A DNA stretch of 64,000 nt, taken from the NCBI GenBank assembly GCA_025403435.1, contig CM046331.1, forward strand, positions 26,087,532 to 26,151,531, given 5' to 3'. This document shows, one piece after another, positions 48,101 to 59,861 of this stretch. The notes beneath the pieces were generated by a model, which was not told the origin of the DNA, made no database searches, and saw only the letters and a program-made list of their open reading frames with translations. Made by a program: the position numbers and the translations under genes. This stretch comes from Artocarpus heterophyllus. Lineage: Eukaryota > Streptophyta > Magnoliopsida > Rosales > Moraceae. How positions within the stretch are numbered: position 1 is the stretch's first letter; each line of letters opens with the position of its first letter.

Positions 48101-51100
48101 ATCAATAATGTTGTTAACTGATGTCTGAACGGTTCCACCTGTGGCAGCAGCGACCCGTTGCAAATCTTCTTCAGTTACACGACCAGCACAGAATATATCT
48201 CGATCTGCAAAATACTGATCATAGACAAATCCTTCAATAAATTTATTGCTAAAATCTCCACACTTCTATGCGAAGTTATCAAAGTTATTCTTCAATACTA
48301 TACTGAATCTTTCATTTGATTATTTCAAATAAAAGTTCAATTTAGGAAAGGAATAACGCATAGATAACAAGAACAAAAGAATGAGAAGAAAATGTACGTT
48401 TCCCAGGCAAAGCCCAAGGCATTAGTATGAGCATAACCAAACTGTTTTAAGAATATGTCATGCCAAACCTTTTGAGCAACAATCCTATCCAACATTCATG
48501 TCAACTGGAGCATGCTGATATACCCTATTTAGTTATGTTTGAAGTGTTCCTCTTCTTTTTGTTTTTTTCTAGGGAGTCTGCAGAGTGTTATAATTAAGCA
48601 CTACACTTGAGAGTATCAACGCAACCTAAAATGAGATAGCGTTGCTAATCAATCTGGTTTATTGTTCTCAGGGTTAAATTATTAGCAGATGAATTAACTG
48701 ATAGAACAAACTATCAGACCAGAACTGATATATAGAATTGAATTAGGATCAACCCGTGTTTTGTTTTGTACTCTCATTTGTTGCTGGTATTTATCAATTC
48801 GCCAGACAAGAGTTATAGATTATGCTAATGTGAGGCAAGGAACTGAGAATGGCCAGGACTAGCACCCACTGGATTAGCCCACCGTTACAATTTATTGAGG
48901 ACAAGGACTAACCCAAAAAAGTTAACAATAAAGAAGCGAGCAAACATGTGAATAATTAAAAGTACCATAAAATACTAAATTTGTAGGTTAATGGTCAAAT
49001 AGCATTACTACTACATGGATGCATCAGGTAAATAGGAAATAAAAACCTGTGTAGCTAAATCACCAATAGCCAGCCGTGAAAGAACAACTTTTGCCCCACT
49101 TTGCACGCACTTATCTAACTTGTCATAAATGATATTCCACTCTGCATCGACAATCGACTGATACTGGGACGGATCTGAAAGTCTACAACAAGCAAAATAT
49201 AGAGCAACCCATTTAAGCAATTCCACAGCAAACCATGGCAATTCAATCAAAGAAAAACAAATAAACTATTCTACCTTATCTCAGCATTTTCCTTCTCAGA
49301 TTTCAGTTCCAACTCAATGTTCAGTAGAAGTATTTTGGGATTTACAAATTTCTTAGGCTGCTGCTCAAATCCTGCATATGAAAATGTCTTCTTAAAGGCA
49401 ACTCCATTTACCAGAAATGAGTCCCGCATGTTACCACCAGGAACCTGCAGAAGAAAACAAAAAAATCTCATCATAACAAAATTCTTATTACTTATGAAAT
49501 GAAAGTACAGCTCTGATTTAGGTTTTAAGGTACCATTATTTAAAAAAATAGTACTGCACCACAAGGCATTTTGTCCTTTTGAAATTAGACCATCAAATGA
49601 TCAGATAACAGTACAATATAAGGCGATACCTGTAACTAACAGAAGCAATATTCTAAACTTTAAGAATAATAATAAAGGAAAAAGAAGACAGATAAACAGA
49701 TTGAGTTATTTTGTCCTTTTGAATCAGATCATATAACAGTACAATATAAGGTGATACCCTTAACTAACATAAGCAACATTCTAAACTTTTAAGAATAATA
49801 ACGGAAAGAGAACACAGATAAACAGAGAGATTAAGAAGCTCAAATGAAATAATATCCTATCAAAAAATAAAAATAAAAACAACAAAATTAATAAGGCCAG
49901 ACCACATAAATATCGGCAAAATGAATTTGCTAAGTAGTAGGATACAACTGTTGAAAAATAAAACTAATAGGGTGTTTGGGAGCATGGTCAAGGTTCAAAC
50001 CACCAAATAGTGTAAAGCCTTCACATGCTACAGTAAAAAGCAAAAAGTACAGTATAAAGCTCTCACATACTATAATGTTTTAAACCAAAATGAACTCCAA
50101 CCATGGTTCTAACCACACTTCCCAAACACCCTATAAATATATATTACACATAAGTTAAAAATATAGGTTACACTGTAAATTTACCTTCTTGATGCCAATC
50201 ATATTTAGTCGGTCCTCACTACCAATTGCAATAACAGCATCAACAACCATGGATGCAAAGAACTCCTTTTCTCCTCCAATGAGTTTTGAGGAGAGCGTTG
50301 TAGCAGCACATTTAGCCAGGAGGCTTTTCTTTTCTTCTAAACTTTTTCCCTCTATGCTAATGGCTAGTTCTTTTACTCTTTCAATTGCCTATACAATATT
50401 CAGGAAGTAAGATACCATTACATAGAAGCAACTATAACAGGAAAAGAAAAATTAGACCAACTCCACTACCAAATGGCATGCAGTGCGATAACTTCTAATC
50501 AAATTTTGGGAGTGGACACCATCCTCTATGAAAGGCTTGGCCTCCTTTAGAAACTCCCCTGCAAGCAGGACAACAGTGGTGGTCCCATCACCAACCTGCA
50601 CATAAACGCATATCAATTAAACTTGTAGAGCATATAATCAAATACATTATGGAACCCTGCACAAAGTTAAACAAGTTCACAATAGCTGAGAATTGAGATC
50701 ATTAATCTATAAAAACCAAAAAGGAAGTGCCACTCAACAGTTCCCAATCACCCTCTCATCTCCTTTTCTTTGTGCTTTCTTGGCTTGCAACACAGCTGCT
50801 TCTATTTTTTTCACTCTAGAAGAAAGCACCGCCTTATATATTACAAAAATAACGAGAAATAAAAAGAATGCAATAAATTAACACCAACCAACAAAAGAAA
50901 GAAACCAAAAAAATTATAAAACATCCTTCAATCTTTAGACGGTTATAACTTATAAGAGAAAAGATAATTTTAAAAACCTTACAAGTGGACAGACACCCAA
51001 AGAGAGGTCAATTTTTCCACTCTATCCCAGATAAGTACTCCAACCAAAAAGGTCTCCAAAGACCTGATATTCCTTTCCAGCTAAATACCTCATAAACAAA

Positions 51101-52692
51101 ATGGTCATACCAACTCCACCACATACTTCCACACAGAAACAGCTATTTTGTTTGAACAATACTGAAAATTGTCTTCATTGTATAAAAACACCATGGTACT
51201 TCGAATTTGGATATCAAAGCTATAGTTCAAGTCATTCAAATAAATGAACCATACTTGTCTTGTCCAAAGTAAGGTTCAACAGACCGAGCAGGTGAGTCAG
51301 GAAAATGGAGGATTCAGATGTCCTTCAACCTATTAGCTAAAACATTGGTAATAAATTTGTACAAGATGTCACTGAGCTAGTAGGTCAAAGATTCACAATT
51401 ACTACTTCCTAATCCCATAATCCCCAGGAACGAAATGACAAAATGCAGCATACACGCCTATATAAACCATCCATAGTACATAACATCTGATGAAATTAAA
51501 CAAATTTGTATGATCTTAGCATCATCTCCTTCCCACAAATTAGGCTGTCATCTCTTTACTGATCCAAAACAAGTTCACCTGAAAACAGGTTCCCTAAGAA
51601 ACTGCACTTTCTAACTTATATTTCGAATTTACTCCTTCCACAATCAAACCCACAATAAAATCACTTTTCGCCGCTTAGAGAAAATCACCTCAATCCTAAG
51701 CCTGAGATTTCGAAAAACAACGGTATTCAAAGATACCACTCTACTTTTCAATTGAGGCAGTCCTCACTCCTCATAGAGCAACATTGAGGACCCAATTCAG
51801 GACTTGTTTGTTAGGGTGGGAAACTTGAAGGAGGAATAGGGCCAACAGGATTTGTGTATGGATTTAAGGACTTATGGTTGTTGATTAGGTGAGAGATTTA
51901 AAATCCTCTAGAAAACTCCAATTTTGATGCTTCCAAAGTTGGAAGGATTAAAGATGGAAATCCATACCAAACACAATAAGAGAAACAAAAAGGTCCTACG
52001 CTTAGTACTTCTTCCCATTTTCCTCACTAGGTGTCCTACATTTGCTTCATCTCTCTCACACACACAACATTAGAGATCTCCACCCAAAGGAGACAAATCA
52101 AAGCAATCTCAACAATGGCCAATAGTTTTGAAACTCTTGTCCCCTTGGCTTCTTCTCAGCAAAATCCAATCCAATTTACACCATGTCCACAAACCAACAA
52201 AAGCAATCAACCAAAATATAAAATTTCACAAAACAAGTCGAAAATCTCCCATAAAATTCTAAAATCAGTAGAACACCGTAAGAGAGAGAGAGACAGAGAG
52301 AGCAGATACCTCAGAATCCTGAGACCTGGCGATGTCGACGAGGATCTTGGCGGCGGGGTGGACGATGTCAAGAAGCTTCATGATAGTGGCGCCGTCGTTG
52401 GAGATGGTGACATTGCCCTTGTCGTCGTGAATGAGCTTATCCATTCCCCTCGGGCCGAGCGTCGTTCGGACAACGTCGGCCACCGCCGTGCAGGCGTTGA
52501 TGTTGCTCACCAGCTGCGCCTTCCCCTGAGAAGTGTCCGTCCCTTCCTTCAGCAGTATGATCTGTGGTTGCTGTTTTTCACAAACACAGACGAATCAGGA
52601 GTCAGTGACTGGAAATATGAATACGAACTGCGAACAGTGTAGAAATGGAGGAGGGAGAGAAGGAGAGAATGATTTACCAGCATGGCTGCCAT
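45192..52692 (-). CDS. CCT7: T-complex protein 1 subunit eta (CCT7)
   Basis: Fourteen exons join to 562 aa: 52678-52692, 52310-52570, 50470-50595, 50185-50388, 49275-49444, 49047-49182, 48098-48214, 47852-47971, 47658-47756, 47449-47538, 46360-46447, 46005-46093, 45790-45864 and 45192-45290. Splice sites and phases agree. The protein is one of eight paralogous subunits of the cytosolic chaperonin CCT/TRiC, which folds actin, tubulin and other proteins using ATP. Group II chaperonin motifs are [10 protein letters not shown] (42-51), NDGAT (64-68), GDGTTT (94-99) and GGGA (411-414). The start [20 protein letters not shown] and the C-terminal RG-rich tail (544-562, [11 protein letters not shown]) are typical of the eta subunit, and length is normal. 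The first exon codes only five residues. Intron 4 carries a MITE and a tandem duplication. Confidence 0.96.
49569..49842. repeat. Tandem duplication in CCT7 intron 4
   Basis: Two units of about 137 bp share TTTTGTCCTTTTGAA, ATAACAGTACAATATAAGG, TAACTAACA and AGAATAATAA. They lie between exons 5 and 4, away from splice sites. Confidence 0.7.
49968..50133. mobile_element. Tourist-like MITE in CCT7 intron 4, TSD TAA
   Basis: This 166-bp element has ends TAGGGTGTTTGGG and CCCAAACACCCTA, perfect inverted repeats of 13 bp, flanked by TAA at 49965-49967 and 50134-50136. The interior repeats the motif GCYYTCACATRCTAYA. It is the best-preserved of three copies; its right end is about 50 bp from exon 4. 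Confidence 0.88.
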
Positions 52693-52771
52693 TGTTGCGA
52701 CCGCGGATGTTGGGGTGGTTGGGAGATGAAAGACAGTAGAGATGTAGAGAGAGCTCTCGGGCTGTGATTGA

Positions 52772-52780
52772 TTAGGGTTT
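52772..52780 (-). promoter_or_regulatory. telo-box in the CCT7 promoter
   Basis: On the minus strand AAACCCTAA lies 80 bp upstream of the CCT7 start codon. telo-boxes of this form are frequent in promoters of plant translation and growth-related genes, which fits a housekeeping chaperonin. Function is inferred from motif and position. Confidence 0.45.
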
Positions 52781-54311
52781 TAATTTTGCCAGAAGTTGGA
52801 ACCTCAACTACTCTCTGGCGCTTTCTAGGTTCTCATATTTGCGGGTGGTTTTTCTCCTTTCTTTTGTGCTTTTAGTAATTAAAAAATTAAATAATAGGAT
52901 TCTTAGCGTTCTTTGTCCTCAATTTTAGGGTTAATTTTAGGAATGGCTACTAAAGGTCACCCAAACTTTTATTTTACAGGGGTTTAAAAGAGTGGTAGAA
53001 ATTATTAATTAAAATTATTTTTATTATAGTATATAAGAGTTTTGTATTGTAATAATTTTTTTTATTATTATTATAGCATATAAGAGCTTTAAACTGTTTA
53101 TAACTGAAAAATAAGTAAAACCATTTTTGTTAAACACAAGGTTAGTTTCTCAACTTTTAAAAAGTTCTATTCTGGTTTCTGCTCTATTGCTTTGTTTTAG
53201 TTTTAGTCTTTCTGTCAGTTTAGCATTAAATATTTAATAAAAAACTATTAAAATGTTTAAATTTAGTCCCTAACGAATCTATTACTTTATTTCACATTTG
53301 ATTCATTTATTATAACAAGAGTTATTAACGACTAAAATTTGAAAAATCTTAAACTATAACGATTTTGAGGTGTGTAATTTGAAAAACAACTTTATCATGT
53401 TAGTTAAATGAATTTCAATTAAAAAAATAATTTGAATTTTTAATACCAATATATAAATATTAGATAGTCATACATTTCTAAATATATGAAACAGTCCGTT
53501 TGGTTGAGGTGGTGGAGTGGTAATGGGAATCGTAATGGAATGAAATTGGAATGTGCTAAAAACAAAAACCGATTCTTTGTTTGCATAGGAATGTGCTGAA
53601 AACAAGAACTGATTCTTTAGTTTGGTTGAAATTATGGAATGAATACCTGAATGAGGATTATGCAGTTTGGTTGGATAGTGAATGGAATGGAATCAATTGT
53701 ATTTCGACAAAAGTACCCTTATCTGAAAATTATCATTTAATTCACAATGTAATGAATTAAAATAATAAACATAATTTTTATTACCTAAAAGGCACATTTT
53801 TAAAAGGATAAATGATATATAGTTAAATAATTAAACACAAAAAAAATTTGAAATAGAATTCTCTTATCAATATTTTGGTAATCTCTGTATTATTACCAAA
53901 ATGAATAAAACGCTCCAACCATATATATATCATCCAACTAGATATACAAATATATAAATATATTTGAGCCATCAAAAGATACTACATAGATATCCACCAT
54001 ATCCCAAAATAGTCATATCCCAAGAGATATTACATAGATGTCCATCATATTCTAAATACTTATATCTCAAGAGATACTATATTGATGTCCACCATAAAGA
54101 TACCACATATAAATACATCTATGTAGTGAAGCAAGCACTCCTAAATATCGTCAATAAGGAGAGCTCTAACTCAATCTGCTCTTTCGTCATACGAAACAAT
54201 AAAAAATATGAAAAGGGTGTTTGAAAGGGTGGTGGAAACTATTAGATTAGAACTATTTTTACTATAGCATAGTCCTTTGGCGCTCCTCTCCAAGTCGGCT
54301 ATGCTTTTCCA
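52781..54311. other. Intergenic DNA with decayed MITEs and a 47-bp tandem repeat
   Basis: No gene is recognised. The segment 53974-54101 holds about 2.7 units of a 47-bp repeat (AAGAGATAYTAYATWGATGTCC). Decayed pieces related to the Tourist family lie near 52978-53100 and 54213-54280 (GGGTGTTTGAAAGGGTGGTG). The interval 53490-53700 has an internal pair sharing AAAACAARAACYGATTCTTT. Around 53130-53280 the sequence resembles the inverted arms at 28647 and 43296 (AAAGTTCTATTCTGGTTTC). Confidence 0.45.
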
Positions 54312-55150
54312 TCATTTCCTAATAGCACGACTCAGACGTGCAAATGCTTTTCCAATAACACTAGCAAGTACATAAGATGACTCCTTAAAGGCTTCATAAG
54401 CCTCTCCATTGTTTGCATTCTTTCTCTTTTTATTTGGAGTCCCTTGAGATTGAGATTGAGGAACACCTAGTGCTTGTGAGAATGACATTGATTGTGCTAC
54501 ATGTGCCCATCGTATTGTTAACACTGTTAAGAGCTTCATCATCAACATCGATGTCATCTTCTACTTCTTTTTCAAGCTCTTCAACTACATCGGCACGACT
54601 CTCAGCATTCCAATTAGTGGCACGATCTCTGTCAAAAACCATACACAAGTCATCATAATAGGGGAATGACTTTGTCTTGAATGGTATTGCTTCCTTATGA
54701 CTTTACATTTTGTGAAAATAGTAAATTAATAAGTAAATTTTCTAATCATATAAAAAAATTGAATACTAGAAAATCAATTTTATTACTACCTTCAAGTATG
54801 CTTCCCACACCGGCTTCTCTACTGTAACCGTCTTTCTCTCTGGATCCCATCCAAAATCACTACAATTTGGTACACTTGACATTTCATGAACTACTTTGAA
54901 AATGAGTCTTGAAAATTCTCATTCTTGACTCAATATGTGGTCGAGCTAGTAGATCACATCCGGGCAACCTTGTATGTAGTTTCTTCTCAAGGGCTTGCAA
55001 AAATCCAGGCTTGAAATTATCTTTCTTCTTTAAAGGTTCCATCATTATGCAACTCTACAACTGCCTCAATAAGATATTTGTCTTCATCTTCATTCCAAAA
55101 TCTTTCGGTTTTGACCTAGACCTCTAGCCTTCGATGTGTCCATCCTACCA
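54312..55150 (-). pseudogene. Myb/SANT-like domain protein, frameshifted
   Basis: Read on the minus strand in shifting frames the segment encodes RFWNEDEDKYLIEAVVELH, then DNFKPGFLQALEKKL, then RLPGCDLLARPHIESRMRIF, then VPNCSDFGWDPERKTV. After an intron beginning GTAGTAATAA come SFPYYDDLCMVFDRDRAT and an acidic stretch, with an Arg/Lys-rich C-terminal part (GTPNKKRKNA). This is the layout of plant Myb/SANT-like (Myb_DNA-bind_3) proteins, a family related to ORF1 proteins of PIF/Harbinger transposons. At least three frame changes break it (near 55040, 54930 and 54480), so it is a pseudogene. A Harbinger-type MITE starts only about 20 bp from its 5' end. Confidence 0.8.
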
Positions 55151-55172
55151 ATGAAAAAAACATACAATCTAA

Positions 55173-55349
55173 GCTGTTGTTTGGCTGAGTGGTGGGAACT
55201 ACGGTTCCGACTACAAACTCAGTTATGAACAGTATAAAGCTCTCACATGCTACAGTAACCAAAAAAAAATTGCTACAATGTAAAGCTCTCACATGCTACA
55301 GTAAAAGTGGTTCTAACCAACGGTTCCCACCACCCTTCTAAACATCCTT
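55173..55349. mobile_element. Diverged Tourist-like MITE, TSD TAA
   Basis: It is flanked by TAA (55170-55172 and 55350-55352), with ends GCTGTTGTTTGGC and CTAAACATCCT. The interior holds two copies of AAAGCTCTCACATGCTACAG, as in the copies at 19795 and 49968, though here it also shares GGTGGGAACTACGGTTCC with its own right half as a subterminal inverted repeat. Its right half is included in the tandem array that follows. Confidence 0.7.
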
Positions 55350-55835
55350 TAATATTAAAAAAAAGACATTTGTTATTTATTATAATCAATGAAACTCAAT
55401 CAACACATATCATGTCAAATGTCATTAATACAATGCAAGCAACATAAGTTTGTAATAATACAGTGTAAAGCTCTCACATGCTACAGTAAAAGTGGTTCTA
55501 ACCAACAGTTCCCACCACCCTTTCAAACACCATTTAATATTAAAAAAAAAAGAGATTTGTTATTTATTATAATCAATGAAACTCAATCAACACATATCAT
55601 GTCAAATGTCATTAATACAATGCAAGGAACATAAGTTTGTAATAATACAGTGAAAGCTCTCACATGCTACAGTAAAAGTAGTTCTAACCAATGGTTCCCA
55701 CCACCCTTTTAAACACCCTTTAATATTAAAAAAAAAACATTTGTTATTTATTATAATCAATGAAACTCAATCAACACATATCATGTCAAATGTCATTAAT
55801 ACAATCCAAGCAACATAAGTTTGTAAAAATACAAG
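55280..55835 (+). repeat. Three-unit 185-bp tandem array made of MITE end plus flank
   Basis: Units start at about 55280, 55464 and 55651. Each begins with the MITE segment AAGCTCTCACATGCTACAGT and its right end, then continues through ATTTGTTATTTATTATAATC, ACTCAATCAACACATATCAT and AACATAAGTTTGTAA. The array therefore triplicated the right half of the MITE with about 120 bp of flanking DNA. Units differ by few bases. Confidence 0.85.
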
Positions 55836-56034
55836 GCAAACACAAGTTCAATCTAATACAAGGCAGAGACTAAGACAAGTTTTTCTATTTCAATGCAACA
55901 CCAAAAACAATAGTTATGCATTCCTACAACGCCCCCATTCATTGAACATCTCTTGTGCTAAGATATTTCTCCATGTGGTCTACTATTAAGAAGGCTCAAC
56001 AGCTGTTAATAAAATACCTATTGCTACATATTCC

Positions 56035-56352
56035 ATGTTAGCCCATGGAAAAGAAAAATTGGCATCACAGGAGATAACATTAACAGGGTTCTCTACTAAA
56101 ACAACAAAAACCATAGGGCATGTGATGCTAGATCTGACGGTTGGACCTTTGAGAGGGCCAACAAGATTTCATGTCATAAATGTCTATACTTTGTACCATT
56201 TATTGTTGGGACGGCCTTGGATCCACGCTAAAAATTATGTCCCGTCTACCTTGCACCAATGCCTCAAAGCACATGTTCGGGGAAAGATCATTCATGTAAG
56301 TGCGACCAAAGCACCATTTACCCAAATGAGGTGCATAAACTCTAGTCTTTGA
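56035..56352 (+). pseudogene. Gypsy pol fragment, aspartic protease region
   Basis: This ORF contains KTIGHVMLDLTVGPLRGPTR and YHLLLGRPWIHAKNYVPSTL, the region at the end of the protease domain and start of the linker to reverse transcriptase in Tat/Athila-type gypsy elements. Upstream protease residues and everything downstream are missing, so it is a fragment. Its lineage looks different from that of the LTR at 56771, which suggests two elements have been joined here by insertion or deletion. Confidence 0.75.
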
Positions 56353-56599
56353 TGAGTAGCCACAATGATAAGAACTAGAGGGGTACTGTTGCAAAGATAG
56401 GAACTGTATGAGCATTCAGAGGTTCCAATGTCATGACAGAATATTGAAAAAAAAAAAAAAGGTGGTGGAAAGAATCCCGTTGCTTAGCGGGAAGAAAATC
56501 TACAACATATGACGATGCATTGGGCCCACCCAAAATCTTGGGCCCACCTGGCTGTCAAAAAAAATTTGCTTGGTGAGACAAAGAGTGTGTTATAGAATT

Positions 56600-56770
56600 T
56601 AATATGTGAAGAAGTCCAATTGGATCCTCGGCAATTACAAGACACACCGAGACCACATGGGAATGAGGTTGACTTAGAAATGAGAAAGAAGTACCCTTAT
56701 TTGTTTTAGTGTCTTCTCTAGACTTACACGTAAACTTCAAGGATGAAATTTCTTTTAAAGACGGTAGAGC
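56600..56770 (+). pseudogene. C-terminal end of gypsy pol and polypurine run-in
   Basis: The stretch encodes HTETTWE and, one frame over, EVDLEMRKKYPYLF followed by a stop. This resembles the last residues of chromovirus polyproteins (ATWE...EMRxxYPxLF). The sequence AAGGATGAAATTTCTTTTAA and GACGGTAGAGC then lead into the LTR, parallel to the polypurine tract at 36370-36383. It shows that the LTR at 56771 is a 3' LTR of a Tekay/Del-like element. Confidence 0.7.
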
Positions 56771-58567
56771 TATAACACCTATTATTTTTAATTGGTATAA
56801 TTGTGTTTAATTTAATCATTATGATGTAATTTGGTATTATATGCATCAAGGTCTCCAATCGAGACTTATTTCTACCTCCTCTTTTGTTGCTTTCCTATTA
56901 TACTTAAACACTGTCTTATATTCAATAGGATGTTGAATGATTTTTTTTTTAATTTTTAATTTTTTCTCCTTCTTTTTATTCCTCCTCTTCTCCTCTCCTT
57001 TTCACTTTCTCCTTCTTTCTTCTCTTCTTTCTTTTCTCTACTTCTTCATTCTCTCTCCCACAGTAGTCATGACCCCGGAAAAACCAAAGAAACTAACATA
57101 AGAACTTCACTACTTTTCCACCCAAAAACACAAAAAGGACCTCCCACAAACTCATAGATCAAGGAAGTTTAGGGATTTTCAAGATCAAACAACATTTTTG
57201 ACCTAAGTTTTTAGGTTAGATTTTCAAAACTCAAACTTTGATTTAAATTATGATTTGAGGACAAAAATTATTAGAAATTAGTTTATGATGACTATAGATT
57301 TGTTTATGCATATTTAGAGCATATTAATTATAAGACATACTACTAAAATAAATTGACCTAATTATGGAGTTAATATTCAAATTAAATTTATGACCTTTAC
57401 ATGTCTTAAAGTTAAGGAAGTGATTAGAGCTTACGCGAGCTGGTGTTGTGAGTTAGAAGTTATCAGTAAATTATTCGCGAAAGAGGTAGGGATTCTATTA
57501 CTCAACTTTTGTAGTATTTTGTTTCATTAAAATTGGTTCTCTATTTTGTAAGATAAATTATATATTATTTTGTTTATATTATTATATGAATATCACTTAA
57601 AACATAATACTGTGAACTTGTTTTGTAGTGTACAACGAGGTCAAGTGATTTGACATGTTTTATTACAATTTTAAGAAGTATGGTTAGATAATATAAACTC
57701 TATACATATCAATAAAGATATAAAGGATGGTGAGATGTGAAGAGAGTAACGGTTACGTCTTTGAGTACATACATCCTAAAAGGTAAATAGGGGAGGCATT
57801 GGCGCTCCCTTGGATCAAAAGTCCTATAATGCACTATACAAGAAACATCTTGGTGAGGTCCGAGGCTCAATGTCCCCTCACCCGACAACTCTTGGACCGT
57901 TAGCTTTAAGTTGTCAAGTGCGTCCTTTTGGGCTACATTGAGTAGAGAGATGTGATTCTCAATTTCATTATGAATACCAAAAAACGTTATTTAATTATAA
58001 ATTATATTATATGCTATATAAACTTGGTAAAATTTATTATAGGGTATCCACCAGTTATGAACATAATAAGATTGTTATAAAATAAATAATGTTGTTGGAT
58101 AATAAACTAGCCATATAGCTATTAATATATAAATAATAAAACCTAAAAGTGAGCAATAGTTTTTCTACTAGGCATGTCGATACTCATTCCCTATTGTTTT
58201 ACCTCACAGTTGGAGTTTAGTGTAATCTATTCGACGAAAAGTAGACGACAACGCTGCCTGTGACATGTTAGAGTTTTTTTTTTAGCTTTATATATACGTA
58301 TATATTTATTTCATTTGATCATGTAAGACTCTTAAATTGTAGTGTTGGCTCTGTTAAATTATCTAATAACTGGAAACTGTATAATAATGATGATGATTGT
58401 ACTTTTAATATTTGGTGCTACACTAGACTATGGATTGAAATTTTAAATATATTCTCGTTCTATTTTATTTTAAAGATCCATGGGCACTGTTTTAATGATT
58501 TGAAATGGTGTTGTAAAATTTATTTATATTTACTAAATACTACTAACTCCCACTAAGGGCCGTTACA
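56771..58567 (+). mobile_element. 3' LTR of a chromovirus-like gypsy element
   Basis: It starts TATAACACCTATT, a decayed TGTAACACC, and ends ACTAAGGGCCGTTACA. Shared landmarks with the LTRs of the 9-kb element include GGTGAGATGTGAAGAG, AACGGTTACGTC, CTTGGTGAGG and AATGTCCCCTCACC. It is 1797 bp long with a pyrimidine-rich leader at 56960-57060. Its 5' partner is absent from the window. Confidence 0.8.
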
Positions 58568-59714
58568 AAAATTCTAGCTTTGTTGAAAACCTGAGCCTTG
58601 TGGTCGCTGTTGATAATTGTATTGAGGTTGAAACCCATGAGGTTAGGTTACAAAAGCATGTGAAGCTAATGAGCTTTATTGTGATGTGACCCGATCTTGA
58701 TTTTCTCCCAACATTGTGGAGCCAAAATGGCTATTTTGAGGCCTATCTAGAGCAAAAGATGATTGTCTGGGCGACTAGGGTAGTTTTATCTTAGATGTCC
58801 TACATGTCCACAATTATGACAAGCATACGATTAGAAACGTCCACCATCTGAGGACCCACCACCAACACTCAGACCACTATTTTGTGAAGCTTGTCCATAA
58901 GACTTTTCTTTCTTATTTATCTTCCTCTGGCGTCCACCAGGTCCTTTATATTCCCTATAGGACTTATTCAACTTGGCCTCTGCACGTTGAGCAGCGACTA
59001 CCAACTCAAGAAACTCAGTCGAAGGGGTTGCAGCTATCATCTATCTGATCTTCGGTCTTAGGTTATTTTGACAATTTTCATATCTAGCTAAGGGATTTGT
59101 CACAACACCAAGGTTATATTGAGACAATTCTATAAACCGAGCCTGATATTCAAGGACAACATATCACCCTGTACCAAATTATCAAATTCTCAAAGCATCC
59201 TTTGTTAATGGCTATGGAAAACATATGTATCATGAAATATCGTCTCGAACTGATCCCATGTAAGATTTGGCACATCGTAATCATCATTCTGAAGGTCCCA
59301 CCACTCTTTAACTTTTCCTTTAAATACATACATAGCAAAGTCAACCTTGTAGTGTCTAGGTTTTTTTTTTTTTTTTTGACAACTTTTAGTCATTGATCAG
59401 CCATCCCTGGGTTAGGCTCCCTTGTAAACACAAAATTTTTACTTCGTAAATTCTTTTAGTAAGGTCAAGTAGCATTGCTCAAGGTCTTTAGCCTCTACAG
59501 GACTTTGTACGTTTTAGAGAGCTCAAAGGATTTGTTCCAAATTATTCATTTCTAAAGCAGCTGGTTGAGGCTGTTCTGTCTGTTCGGGTTGTTCAAGTTG
59601 CTCAGGTTGTTCAACTTCTTGAGGTTGCTCAATTAGTTGAGGTTGTGTAGCAGGTTGAGGTTGTTCAACTGGTTATGATTGTTTAGATGATTGAGGTTGT
59701 CGCCTTGACGGCAT
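58568..59714 (-). pseudogene. gag pseudogene of a gypsy element
   Basis: The start MPSRRQPQSSKQS (59714 downward) is followed by a QP/EQ-rich segment with stops, then a Retrotrans_gag-like part (HYKVDFAMYVFKGKVKEWW, then NLTWDQFETIFHDTY), then EFLELVVAAQRAEAKLN. Near 58780-58830 is a zinc knuckle CHNCGHVGH whose last cysteine is lost. Several stops and a lysine-coding A-run (59361-59380) disrupt it. The gag ends abruptly at the LTR at 58567, so the rest of the element is missing. The primer site TGATATCAGAGCCTAGGTTT (59858 downward, initiator Met) and the 5' LTR at 59862-62568 fix its orientation. Confidence 0.82.
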
Positions 59715-59861
59715 GGTTCCTATTTGACTGCGAAAGTTAAACTAGGATTAGTACCAATAACGATGATATTAAAATTTAACTTTAAAACCATTTTGAAAGC
59801 TAATTTTTAAAGTGGTTCTATACTTTCTAGGTTTACCAAACCTAGGCTCTGATATCAAAAT

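Noticed and set aside
51301..51372. Short L1 reverse-transcriptase-like stretch in CCT7 intron 2 ([16 protein letters not shown] on the minus strand)
   Set aside because: Only about 16 residues match; no poly-A tail or target duplication was found, so it is not listed as an element.
52031..52642. 203-aa plus-strand ORF
   Set aside because: Its central part is antisense to CCT7 exon 2, whose reading frame is certain; the remainder lies in CCT7 introns 1 and 2.
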